From DATLZB01 sp035574175 (lineage in GTDB: Bacteria > Pseudomonadota > Alphaproteobacteria > Rhizobiales > Hyphomicrobiaceae): a DNA stretch of 11,625 nucleotides. Positions 1 to 6,667 of this stretch are shown here, piece by piece. Positions within the stretch are counted from its first letter, which is position 1; the number at the start of each line of letters is the position of its first letter. The translations under genes and the position numbers were made by a program. The notes below the pieces were generated by a model. It was given only the letters and a program-made list of their open reading frames with translations, ran no database searches and was not told the origin of the DNA. The stretch spans positions 1-11,625 of the forward strand of contig DATLZB010000130.1 of assembly GCA_035574175.1 (NCBI GenBank). The letters run 5' to 3'.

Positions 1-372
1 CGCGACCCGCCGACGGCGCTCGCCCTGATTTCGGTCGCAGTCGAGAACGCGCCTGCATCCGAGCGGGTGTGGATCGAGGATATCTACCAAGACATCTTCT
101 GCAGTGCCTCCGAATCGATCCGGCGCCAGGCTCAGGCCCGCGTGTCGGAGTGGGGAAACAAGTATCGCCGTGCGGCAAGCACGGGCGGGCGCTGGATGGT
201 CGAAGGCGTGCGCGGCATCAGGACCTGTGCGGATGATCGGCCGCTCGTGCTGATAGGCGGGGGCCAGCCGGCCACTGCCCCGGCGCAACCAGCCGCGCAA
301 CCGGAACAGGCCGGCGTGATGGGTATTGCGCTGAAGGATGCCAGTGTTGCCAACACGGCGCCGGGGCGCTGA
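1..372 (+). CDS. Hypothetical protein, 3' end only (5' end outside window)
   Basis: The frame is open from base 1 to a TGA at 370-372, giving the last 123 residues of a longer protein. An internal start at 67 (GTG) exists, but the frame continues upstream with no stop, so the real start is probably outside the window. The visible part begins with a short hydrophobic stretch (ALALISVAV). A charged, probably helical segment follows with several Trp and Arg residues (IEDIYQDIF, then RVSEWGNKYRRAAS). The C-terminal tail of about 45 residues is rich in Ala, Pro, Gln and Gly and looks disordered. I recognise no family and assign no function. It converges on the cyclase gene, with 108 bases between the two stop codons and no clear terminator hairpin there. 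Being real and coding is likely; identity is unknown. Confidence 0.5.
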   Translation, partial: RDPPTALALISVAVENAPASERVWIEDIYQDIFCSASESIRRQAQARVSEWGNKYRRAASTGGRWMVEGVRGIRTCADDRPLVLIGGGQPATAPAQPAAQPEQAGVMGIALKDASVANTAPGR

Positions 373-480
373 GCAGGAAATGCTGCAAGCGGATTACCCG
401 GGCGGTGTGCGCATGCGGGCGGTCGGGCTCCGTCTGCATCAATCTCGCATCATCGGGTGGTAGCAGCCTGCTCCATGGGG

Positions 481-2349
481 TCAGGAACGGGGCTTGTCCG
501 AGCGCGCCTCCGCGCTGCGTTTCTTCAGCTCGGAAAGCACCTCCTCCAGAACCGCGATTGCTTCCGAGCTGACCTGCTTGGTGAGGTCGACCAGCACGCG
601 CAGTCCCTCCCGCTCTTGCAGCACGACCTTGCCCTCATCGACCAGTTCCTTGTAAGTGCCGAGCAGCTTGTAGGTCTTGATCAGCCGCAGGAAGCCCTTG
701 ACCGTCATCGGCGGGTATTCCTCGGTCAACACGATGTCTTGAACGAGCGCGTTGGTCTCGTGGGATAGAAGAATGCCGCCCGGCTCGGCAGCGGATTGGA
801 GACGCGCGGCCAGGTTCACCTCGTTGCCAATGATGGTGTAGTCCATGCGGTCGCGACTGCCGAAGTTGCCGACCGTGCAGAATCCCGTGGTAATTCCTAT
901 CCGTATGCGGAACGGCTGTTGCAGCCCGCGTCCTCGCCACTCATGCTCCAGCTCGCGCATGCGGCGCTGCATGGCGATCGCCATCATCACGCAGGCCTTG
1001 GCGTCCTCCTTCACCCCCCTCGACTCGGGATCGCCAAAGAACAGCAGCATGGCGTCGCCGACGTACTTGTCGATGGTGGCGCCATACTGAAGGGCGATTG
1101 TCGACATTTCGGTTAGGTAGTGGTTGAGAACGTCGGTCAGCTCCTCCGACTCCAGGTTGTCGGTGATCTCGGTGAAGCCGGCGATATCGGAGAAGAAGAT
1201 GGTGAGCTTCTTGCGTTTGGCCGAGATCTCCACGGTCTGGCTGCCGCTGAAGATCGACTGATAGATCTGGGGTGAGAGGTACTTCGACAGCTTGGAGGCT
1301 AGGCCCTCGAGAACCATATTCTGCTCGGTGACGCGCGCGTTGGCCTCCTCGGTCTGTCGCTTGGCCTCGAGAAGCTCCCGCTCGGCCTTTTTCTGCTCGG
1401 TGATGTCGGTCATCACGGTGACGGTGCCGCCGCCGGAAGCGCGGCGGCGGCGGATGCGGTAAACGCGCCCGTCGGGGGTGCGGTCCTCGAAGCTCTTGCC
1501 GGCCGGATTGCGCAGGCTTTCGACGCGCTGGGCGACCAGCGTCTCGACATCGCCCTCCCCGTAGTATCCGTGCTGGGCCAGATAGCGCAGGAGGTCGGCG
1601 TAGGGGCGGCCGGGCTGCAGCAGCTCGGGCGGCACCCGGTACATCTCGCGGAAGCGGTCGTTGCAGAAGACGAAATTCAGGTTCTCGTCCGTATACGCGA
1701 GAGCGCCCGGCATGTTGTCGAGCGCCACCTTGAGTTGCGCCTCCTTGCGCGCCAGGTTCTGCTCGGCCTTTTTCTGCTCGGTGATATCGGTGATTACGGT
1801 GACAGTGCCGCCGCCGGAAGCGCGGCGGCGGCGGACGCGGTAAACGCGCCCGTCGGGGGTGCGGTCCTCGAGGCTTTGGCCGGTCGGATTGCGCAGGCTC
1901 TCGACGCGCTGGGCGACCAGCGTCTCGACATCGCCCTCGCCATAGTAGCCGTTGTTGGCGAGATGGCGCAAAAGGCCGGCGTAGGGCCGGCCAGGCTCGA
2001 GCAGCTCGGGCGGCACCCGGTACATCTCGCGGAAGCGGTCGTTGCAGAAGACGAAGTTTAAATTGTCGTCGGTGTAGGCGAGGGCGCCCGGCATGTTGTC
2101 GAGCGCCACCTTGAGCTGCGCCTCCGCGCCCGCCGATTGAGCGCTGTTTCCGATGAGCTTGCCCAGGCGAACCACGACAACCCTCGCCCCCGCATACGGC
2201 ACAGCGGCTGGCCGCCGGTCGCCACCATCCGGGAGCACACAGATAGCACTAAGAATGGAATTAAACGACTCCGGCTCAATGCCGATCGGTGTGTCGCTCG
2301 CCAGCGGGTCCCATGCGATCGGACGGGGCAGGGCGCGGCTAAGGGCCAA
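481..2349 (-). CDS. PAS-PAS-class III adenylate/guanylate cyclase
   Basis: A predicted soluble sensor cyclase making cAMP (or cGMP) from the nucleoside triphosphate. Numbered from the TTG at 2349 (622 residues), two PAS domains lie at about 76-198 and 203-325, then a helical linker (325-355), a class III catalytic domain (about 380-565) and a charged coiled-coil-like tail (565-612). Catalytic residues look complete: metal-binding Asp388 (FSDIAGFT) and Asp432 (YVGDAM), base-recognition Lys428 and Thr505 (DYTIIG), transition-state Asn512 and Arg516 (VNLAAR). Thr at the second base-recognition site is the class IIIb pattern and favours ATP. No membrane segment or signal peptide is evident. The start is doubtful: the TTG overlaps the xth stop by 11 bases and lacks a good ribosome site. 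In-frame GTG codons at 2238 and 2202 are alternatives, and the first 70 residues resemble no domain. It is downstream of xth on the same strand and may share its transcript or use its own promoter near 2251-2279. Confidence 0.9.
   Translation of the reverse strand: MALSRALPRPIAWDPLASDTPIGIEPESFNSILSAICVLPDGGDRRPAAVPYAGARVVVVRLGKLIGNSAQSAGAEAQLKVALDNMPGALAYTDDNLNFVFCNDRFREMYRVPPELLEPGRPYAGLLRHLANNGYYGEGDVETLVAQRVESLRNPTGQSLEDRTPDGRVYRVRRRRASGGGTVTVITDITEQKKAEQNLARKEAQLKVALDNMPGALAYTDENLNFVFCNDRFREMYRVPPELLQPGRPYADLLRYLAQHGYYGEGDVETLVAQRVESLRNPAGKSFEDRTPDGRVYRIRRRRASGGGTVTVMTDITEQKKAERELLEAKRQTEEANARVTEQNMVLEGLASKLSKYLSPQIYQSIFSGSQTVEISAKRKKLTIFFSDIAGFTEITDNLESEELTDVLNHYLTEMSTIALQYGATIDKYVGDAMLLFFGDPESRGVKEDAKACVMMAIAMQRRMRELEHEWRGRGLQQPFRIRIGITTGFCTVGNFGSRDRMDYTIIGNEVNLAARLQSAAEPGGILLSHETNALVQDIVLTEEYPPMTVKGFLRLIKTYKLLGTYKELVDEGKVVLQEREGLRVLVDLTKQVSSEAIAVLEEVLSELKKRSAEARSDKPRS
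1381..2125 (-). repeat. 381-bp-period tandem duplication encoding the two PAS domains
   Basis: Two direct copies, about 1381-1744 and 1762-2125, are offset by exactly 381 bases (127 codons). They are separated by a short non-matching linker encoding residues near QNLARK. At protein level residues 76-196 and 203-323 align without gaps, with 11 differences that I counted in 121 positions. Long stretches are identical at DNA level too, for example around TPDGRVYR and ASGGGTVTV. The length is in frame, so the protein simply gains a second sensor domain. This looks like an internal gene duplication rather than two independently acquired PAS domains. Confidence 0.93.
2251..2279 (-). promoter_or_regulatory. 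Possible promoter for the cyclase gene
   Basis: An AT-rich island (about 2240-2280) stands out in otherwise GC-rich sequence between the xth stop and the PAS coding region. Reading the minus strand, TTGAGC (2279-2274) could be a -35 element. CATTCT or ATTCTT follows after 16 or 17 bases as a weak -10. If this is a promoter, the cyclase must start at a downstream GTG (2238 or 2202) rather than at the TTG at 2349. The match is weak and the call is tentative. Confidence 0.25.
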
Positions 2350-3127
2350 GGTCGAGATCGATCCACACCGGTGCGTGGTCGGACGGCTTCTCCCACCCTC
2401 GCGTGGCGCGGTCGACGTGGGCCATCCTCAGGCGGTCGGCGGCCTCTGGCGAGAGCAGGATGTGGTCGATGCGGATACCGTGGTCTTTCTGCCAGGCGCC
2501 GGCCTGGTAATCCCAAAATGTGTAGGGGCCGGGCCCCGGATGGCAGGCGCGCAAGGCATCGGTCAGGCCGAGATTGATGCAGCGTCGCCAGGCGGCGCGC
2601 GACTCGGGCTGGTAGAGGGCGTCGGTGATCCAGTCCTCAGGCTTCTTGGCGTCGAGGGGCTCGGGGATCACGTTGTAGTCGCCGGCCAGCACGAGCGGTT
2701 CCTCGGTACCGAGAAGGTCCAGCATGCGGCGCTCGAGCCGCTGCATCCAGCGTAGCTTGTAGGCGAACTTGTCGCTGCCGATGGGATTGCCGTTGGGCAG
2801 GTAGATGGAGGCGATGCGCAGGACGCCGCTCTTGAACGAGACCACCGCCTCCACGTAGCGGGCATGGGTGTCGGTGTCGTCCCCCGGCAGGTTGCGCACC
2901 ACCTCCTCGAGGCGGAACCGCGACAGAATGGCGACCCCGTTGAAACCCTTCTGGCCACACACCGCTACGCTATAGCCACGCCCATTGAACTCCAACGTTG
3001 GGAATGCGTCATCCGCGCACTTGATTTCCTGCAGGCAGACGAGGTCGGGCTGCGCCGCGTCGAGCCACCTCGTCAACTGGTCGAGCCGCGCCTTGACGCC
3101 GTTGATGTTCCAGGTCGCGATCTTCAT
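2339..3127 (-). CDS. xthA: Exodeoxyribonuclease III (AP endonuclease family)
   Basis: A 262-residue cytoplasmic DNA-repair nuclease of the Mg-dependent exonuclease III/EEP fold. It incises DNA 5' to abasic sites and removes 3' blocking groups in base-excision repair. The length matches the E. coli-type enzyme (about 268). All expected active-site positions are visible: Asn7 (TWNINGVKAR), metal ligand Glu34 (LQEIK), Tyr109 (IYLPNG), Asp150 and Asn152 (GDYNV), Asp221 (IRIDHIL), and the terminal Asp250-His251 pair (SDHAPV). The ATG at 3127 gives the canonical MKIATWNING amino terminus, which decides the start even though the upstream ribosome site is weak. It lies 35 bases downstream of erpA on the same strand, so it is probably cotranscribed with it. 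The plain xth name would also fit; a separate paralogue elsewhere in the genome cannot be excluded. Confidence 0.96.
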   Translation of the reverse strand: MKIATWNINGVKARLDQLTRWLDAAQPDLVCLQEIKCADDAFPTLEFNGRGYSVAVCGQKGFNGVAILSRFRLEEVVRNLPGDDTDTHARYVEAVVSFKSGVLRIASIYLPNGNPIGSDKFAYKLRWMQRLERRMLDLLGTEEPLVLAGDYNVIPEPLDAKKPEDWITDALYQPESRAAWRRCINLGLTDALRACHPGPGPYTFWDYQAGAWQKDHGIRIDHILLSPEAADRLRMAHVDRATRGWEKPSDHAPVWIDLDLGP

Positions 3128-3162
3128 GGGATGGCGCCCGCCGCAAGCGCCGCGTGGGTCGA

Positions 3163-3489
3163 TCAGATCGAGAAACTCGTACCGCAGCCGCAGGAGGCGG
3201 TAGCGTTGGGGTTCTTGACGCGAAAGGAGGCACCGATCAGGTCGTCGACGAAGTCGATCTCCGAGCCGCCCAGATAGGCGAGCGAGACGGGATCGATGAC
3301 CACCTTGGCGCCTGCGTGCTCCACGACGACGTCGTCTGCGGCCGGTGCGTTGGCCAGGTCGAACTTGTACTGGAAGCCTGAGCAGCCGCCGCCTTCGACG
3401 CTCACGCGCAACATGATCGGCTCTCCGGCGGCAAGCTCGAGGATGCGGCGGGCGGCGCGCTCGGTAACGGTCACGGGCGTCTCGGTCAT
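3163..3489 (-). CDS. erpA: A-type iron-sulfur cluster insertion protein (ErpA/IscA family)
   Basis: A 108-residue A-type carrier that receives Fe-S clusters from the assembly scaffold and delivers them to apo-enzymes in the cytoplasm. The three conserved cysteine ligands are present: Cys36 in GGGCSGF and Cys100/Cys102 in the C-terminal SCGCGTSF. The family signature between them (VVIDPVSLAYLGGSEIDF) is also intact. I chose the ATG at 3489 because it gives the usual amino terminus (MTETPVTVTERAARRI) and has a GGAAGAG ribosome site just upstream. A longer frame from 3540 adds 17 residues unlike the family and would run through the hairpin at 3519-3537. It is divergent from dgt and followed by xth after 35 bases. 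The family separates poorly into ErpA, IscA and SufA by sequence alone; ErpA is the usual name for this isolated gene next to dgt and xth. Confidence 0.93.
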   Translation of the reverse strand: MTETPVTVTERAARRILELAAGEPIMLRVSVEGGGCSGFQYKFDLANAPAADDVVVEHAGAKVVIDPVSLAYLGGSEIDFVDDLIGASFRVKNPNATASCGCGTSFSI

Positions 3490-3518
3490 GGTCTCTTCCG
3501 GCGCTCCAGGGTCACAGC

Positions 3519-3537
3519 CAGGGCGCGTTGCGCCCTG
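3519..3537. promoter_or_regulatory. Perfect inverted repeat in the erpA/dgt divergent spacer
   Basis: CAGGGCGC, a 3-base loop (GTT), then GCGCCCTG form a perfect 8-bp stem of almost pure G-C pairs. It lies 30 bases upstream of the erpA start and 35 bases upstream of the dgt GTG. If transcription of erpA begins near 3559 (see the promoter entry), the stem would be in the erpA 5' leader. If dgt starts transcription near it, the stem could be an operator. There is no T-run on either side, so a classic intrinsic terminator is unlikely. I cannot match it to a known IscR, RirA or Fur site. Confidence 0.45.
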
Positions 3538-3565
3538 CATGGGTTTGCGCGATTAGAGCCATAGG

Positions 3566-3594
3566 AAGATAGTGGCTGAGGGGCCGATAGCCAA
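3566..3594 (-). promoter_or_regulatory. Candidate erpA(-xth) promoter
   Basis: On the minus strand TTGGCT (3594-3589) and TATCTT (3571-3566) are separated by exactly 17 bases. Each matches four of six positions of the housekeeping sigma-70 consensus. Initiation would fall near 3559 and leave a leader of about 70 bases before the erpA ATG at 3489. The element overlaps the presumed GTG start and ribosome site of dgt on the other strand, so the two divergent units would interfere unless dgt is initiated elsewhere. It is a pattern match only. Confidence 0.35.
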
Positions 3595-4855
3595 TTGGTT
3601 GACGGTGAGGCGCATGCCGCTGCAACCTGAACACGATTCTCCGCGGGAAGCGGGCTATGGTGCGGAACTTGCGCCGGGGGAGCGTTCGCTCGGCCCCTAT
3701 GCGGCCAGCCGCACGCCGAGCCGGGGGCGGCTTTATCCGGAACCGCCTTGTCCGACCCGCAGTCCTTTCCAGCGCGACCGGGACCGCATCCTGCATTCGA
3801 CCGCCTTCCGGCGGCTCAGCTACAAGACGCAGATGTTCCTCTTCCACGAGGGAGACCACTACCGCACGCGGCTCACCCACAGTCTGGAAGTGGCGCAGAT
3901 CAGCCGTACCATCGCGCGCCAGCTCCGGCTGGACGAGGATCTCGCCGAAGCCCTGGCACTCGCCCACGATCTCGGCCATCCGCCGTTCGGCCATGCCGGA
4001 GAACGGGCGCTCAACGAGGTCATGCACCGCTGGGGCGGGTTCGACCATAACGTGCAGAGCTTTCGCATCGTCACCCGGCTCGAGCGCCGCTATCGAAGCT
4101 TCGACGGGCTCAACCTCAGCTGGGAAAGCCTCGAAGGGCTGGTCAAGCACAACGGTCCGCCCGCACTGGGACGGTCCGCGGGCGACCGTGCGCTCCTAGC
4201 GGCGCTCGCCGACTTCGACGGCAGCATGGACCTGGCGCTCGATCGCTTCGCGTCGGCGGAGGCGCAGGTCGCTGCGCTTGCCGACGACATCGCCTGGCAC
4301 ACGCACGACATCGACGACGGTCTCAGAGCAGGCCTAATCTCGGCGGAAGACCTGGTCGAGGTGCCGCTGCTCCAGGCGCTGCTCGCGGCGCGGGACCTCG
4401 AGGGTGAGGATGATCGGGCCCGGCGCATCTATGAGCTGGTACGACGGCTCATCACGCAGCTCGTCGCCGACGCCGTCGCCCAGTCGCGGACGCGCCTTGC
4501 CCGGCTTGCCCCCCGGCACGCGGACGACATCCGCTCAGCGGGGGCGCCGGTCGTTGCCTTCTCGAGCGAAATGGCGGCCGCACTCGACCAACTGCGCACG
4601 TTCCTGTACGCCCGGCTCTACCGTCACGTCCGCGTAATGCGGGTGATGGAGGGCGCGGAGGCCGTGGTGCGCGATCTTGTTGGCCGCTATCTCGCCGATC
4701 CGACGGCGATGCCTGCACCCTGGCAGGATGAGGCGCGAGGGCTCGACGAGGTGCATCGCGCACGCTTGGTGGCTGATTACGTTGCGGGAATGACCGATCG
4801 CTATGCGCTCGCCGAACACCGGAGGCTGTTTGACGATACACCGGAATTGCGTTAG
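3572..4855 (+). CDS. dgt: Deoxyguanosinetriphosphate triphosphohydrolase-like protein (HD domain)
   Basis: A 427-residue cytoplasmic HD-superfamily enzyme that hydrolyses dNTPs to deoxynucleoside and triphosphate, thereby controlling dNTP pools. Motifs seen: the family opening RDRILHSTAFRRLSYKTQMF (residues 70-89), metal ligands His103 (RLTHSLEVAQ), His132-Asp133 (ALAHDLGHPPFGHAGE) and an Asp in HDIDDG (246-250). His137 and His141 lie near the active site. The length agrees with the roughly 400-residue dGTPase-like type common in alphaproteobacteria. Two starts are possible: GTG at 3572 preceded by AGGAAG (3563-3568), or ATG at 3614 preceded by GTGAGG; conservation begins only further in, so it does not decide. 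Substrate preference (dGTP alone or mixed dNTPs, often with dNTP activation) cannot be read from sequence. It heads the plus-strand cluster and ends 9 bases before argS, suggesting coupling. Confidence 0.94.
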   Translation: MAEGPIANWLTVRRMPLQPEHDSPREAGYGAELAPGERSLGPYAASRTPSRGRLYPEPPCPTRSPFQRDRDRILHSTAFRRLSYKTQMFLFHEGDHYRTRLTHSLEVAQISRTIARQLRLDEDLAEALALAHDLGHPPFGHAGERALNEVMHRWGGFDHNVQSFRIVTRLERRYRSFDGLNLSWESLEGLVKHNGPPALGRSAGDRALLAALADFDGSMDLALDRFASAEAQVAALADDIAWHTHDIDDGLRAGLISAEDLVEVPLLQALLAARDLEGEDDRARRIYELVRRLITQLVADAVAQSRTRLARLAPRHADDIRSAGAPVVAFSSEMAAALDQLRTFLYARLYRHVRVMRVMEGAEAVVRDLVGRYLADPTAMPAPWQDEARGLDEVHRARLVADYVAGMTDRYALAEHRRLFDDTPELR

Positions 4856-4864
4856 CCCCGGCCT

Positions 4865-6622
4865 ATGAACGTCCACGCCCACGCGCGCTCCCAGATCATC
4901 GACGCCTTGCAAGCCCTTCAAGCCGAGGGCGCTCTTCCCTCGGACCTCGACCTCTCCAACGTCGAGGTCACGGCGCCGCGCGAGGCGGCGCATGGCGACC
5001 TCGCCAGCAATGCTGCGCTGGCGCTGGCCAAGGCGGCACAGATGAAGCCGCGCGACCTTGCCGAGCGGCTTGCCCACAAGCTCAAGGCGCGGGGCGACAT
5101 CGAAAGCGCGGCAGTGGCGGGGGCGGGCTTTCTCAACCTGCGCTTTGCGCCACGCCTGTGGCATTCCGTCGTGGCAGCGATTGTCAAGGCGCCTGATGCC
5201 TACGGCCGCGTCGATATCGGCCGCGGCGATCGCGTCAACGTAGAGTACGTGTCCGCCAATCCGACCGGGCCCATGCATGTCGGCCACTGCCGCGGCGCTG
5301 TGTTCGGCGATGCGCTGGCCAACCTGCTCGCCTTTGTCGGCTTTGCCGTGACACGCGAGTACTACATCAACGATGCCGGGGCGCAGGTCGATATCCTCGC
5401 TCGCTCGGCATATCTGCGCTATCGCGAGGCCCTCGGCGAGGCCATCGGCGAAATCCCGCAAGGCCTCTATCCGGGCGACTACCTGAAGCCGGTCGGCGCC
5501 ACGCTCGCGCGCGATCACGGCCCTGCCCTCCGCAACCTGCCGGAGGAGCGCTGGTTGCCGCTGGTGCGCGATGCGGCGATCGCTGCCATGATGGCGATGA
5601 TCAAGGACGACCTCGCCGCGCTCAACGTCAAGCACGACGTGTTCTTCTCCGAACGCTCGCTGACCAGCGGCGGGGACGAGGTCAAAGCCACCATCGAGGA
5701 GCTGCGCAGGAAGGGCCTCGTTTATCAGGGGCGTCTGGACAAGCCAAAGGGCCACGACGACGGCGAGTGGGAGGACCGCGAGCAGACTTTATTCCGCTCG
5801 ACCGCCTTCGGCGACGACGTTGATCGGGCGCTCGTGAAGTCGGACGGCAGCTACACCTATTTTGCCGCCGACATAGCCTATCACCACAACAAGCTTGCGC
5901 GCGGATTCAGGCACCTTATCAACGTGTTCGGTGCCGATCACGCAGGCTATCTGAAGCGCGTCAAGGCCGCCGTGGCGGCGCTTTCGGACGGCAAGGCCGA
6001 CCTCGATATCAAGGTCTGCCAGCTCGTGCGCCTGTTCCGGGCCGGCGAGCCGGTGCGCATGTCGAAGCGCGCCGGAACCTTCGTCACTTTGCGCGAGGTG
6101 GTCGAAGAGGTCGGCCGCGACCCTGTCCGCTTCATGATGCTCTACCGCAAGAACGATGCGGCGCTCGACTTCGACCTCGCCAAGGTTCTCGAGCAGTCGA
6201 AGGACAATCCCGTGTTCTATGTGCAGTACGCCCACGCGCGCGCCGCTTCCGTATTCCGCAACGCGCGACAGGTGTTTCCCAACGTGAGCGAACAGGCGCC
6301 CGAGGTCGTTGGCGCCGACCTCACCAGGCTCACGGACGGGGGCGAGATCGAGCTGATTAAGAAGCTGGCGGCTTATCCGGTCATCATCGAGGGCGCAGCT
6401 CGGACGCACGAGCCGCACCGGCTTGCCTTCTATCTCTATGATCTAGCTTCGGCTTTTCACGCCCAGTGGACGCGCGGCAACGATTCGCCACATTTGCGCT
6501 TTATCCAGCCCGACGATGCTGGGCTGACGGGGGCTCGTCTGGCGCTGATCGCCGCGACCAAACGCGTGATATTCTCTGGACTGACGTTGCTCGGGGTGCA
6601 GGCTCCGGATGAGATGCGGTAG
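4865..6622 (+). CDS. argS: Arginyl-tRNA synthetase
   Basis: A 585-residue class I aminoacyl-tRNA synthetase that charges tRNA-Arg using ATP. Domain order is normal. An N-terminal tRNA-binding (Arg_tRNA_synt_N) domain spans about 1-100. The catalytic Rossmann domain carries the HIGH-type motif HVGH at 138-141 (within SANPTGPMHVGH) and a KMSKS-type loop RMSKR at 398-402, followed by AGTFVTL. The DALR anticodon-binding domain occupies about 450-585 (starting near FYVQYAHAR). The replacement of the first Lys of KMSKS is common in bacterial ArgS. The length is typical. The ATG at 4865 comes 9 bases after the dgt stop with no visible Shine-Dalgarno sequence, so translation probably depends on coupling to dgt. 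The protein is complete with no frameshift. Confidence 0.98.
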   Translation: MNVHAHARSQIIDALQALQAEGALPSDLDLSNVEVTAPREAAHGDLASNAALALAKAAQMKPRDLAERLAHKLKARGDIESAAVAGAGFLNLRFAPRLWHSVVAAIVKAPDAYGRVDIGRGDRVNVEYVSANPTGPMHVGHCRGAVFGDALANLLAFVGFAVTREYYINDAGAQVDILARSAYLRYREALGEAIGEIPQGLYPGDYLKPVGATLARDHGPALRNLPEERWLPLVRDAAIAAMMAMIKDDLAALNVKHDVFFSERSLTSGGDEVKATIEELRRKGLVYQGRLDKPKGHDDGEWEDREQTLFRSTAFGDDVDRALVKSDGSYTYFAADIAYHHNKLARGFRHLINVFGADHAGYLKRVKAAVAALSDGKADLDIKVCQLVRLFRAGEPVRMSKRAGTFVTLREVVEEVGRDPVRFMMLYRKNDAALDFDLAKVLEQSKDNPVFYVQYAHARAASVFRNARQVFPNVSEQAPEVVGADLTRLTDGGEIELIKKLAAYPVIIEGAARTHEPHRLAFYLYDLASAFHAQWTRGNDSPHLRFIQPDDAGLTGARLALIAATKRVIFSGLTLLGVQAPDEMR

Positions 6623-6667
6623 AGTGCTGATTCGCGAACGCGGGGCAAGCTGCGAAGGGATGAGCTG

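Noticed and set aside
373..480. Possible bidirectional terminator between the convergent genes
   Set aside because: Only short palindromes (for example CGCATGCG) are present, with no stable stem followed by a T-run on either strand.
1570..2061. Plus-strand open frame of 163 codons with internal protein repeats
   Set aside because: The repeats are simply the antisense reading of the duplicated PAS region of the cyclase.
1381..2125. Direct repeats as a mobile element or CRISPR-like array
   Set aside because: There are only two long copies, within one reading frame, encoding PAS domains; no terminal inverted repeats, transposase or regular short spacers.
3512..4150. Minus-strand open frame of 212 codons opposite dgt
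   Set aside because: It overlaps the conserved HD motifs of dgt on the other strand and the erpA leader; no family resemblance.
4535..5755. Long minus-strand open frame (about 406 codons) opposite dgt and argS
   Set aside because: It lies entirely antisense to two genes with complete catalytic motifs, and its translation is low in recognisable motifs. Long antisense frames are expected in GC-rich coding DNA.
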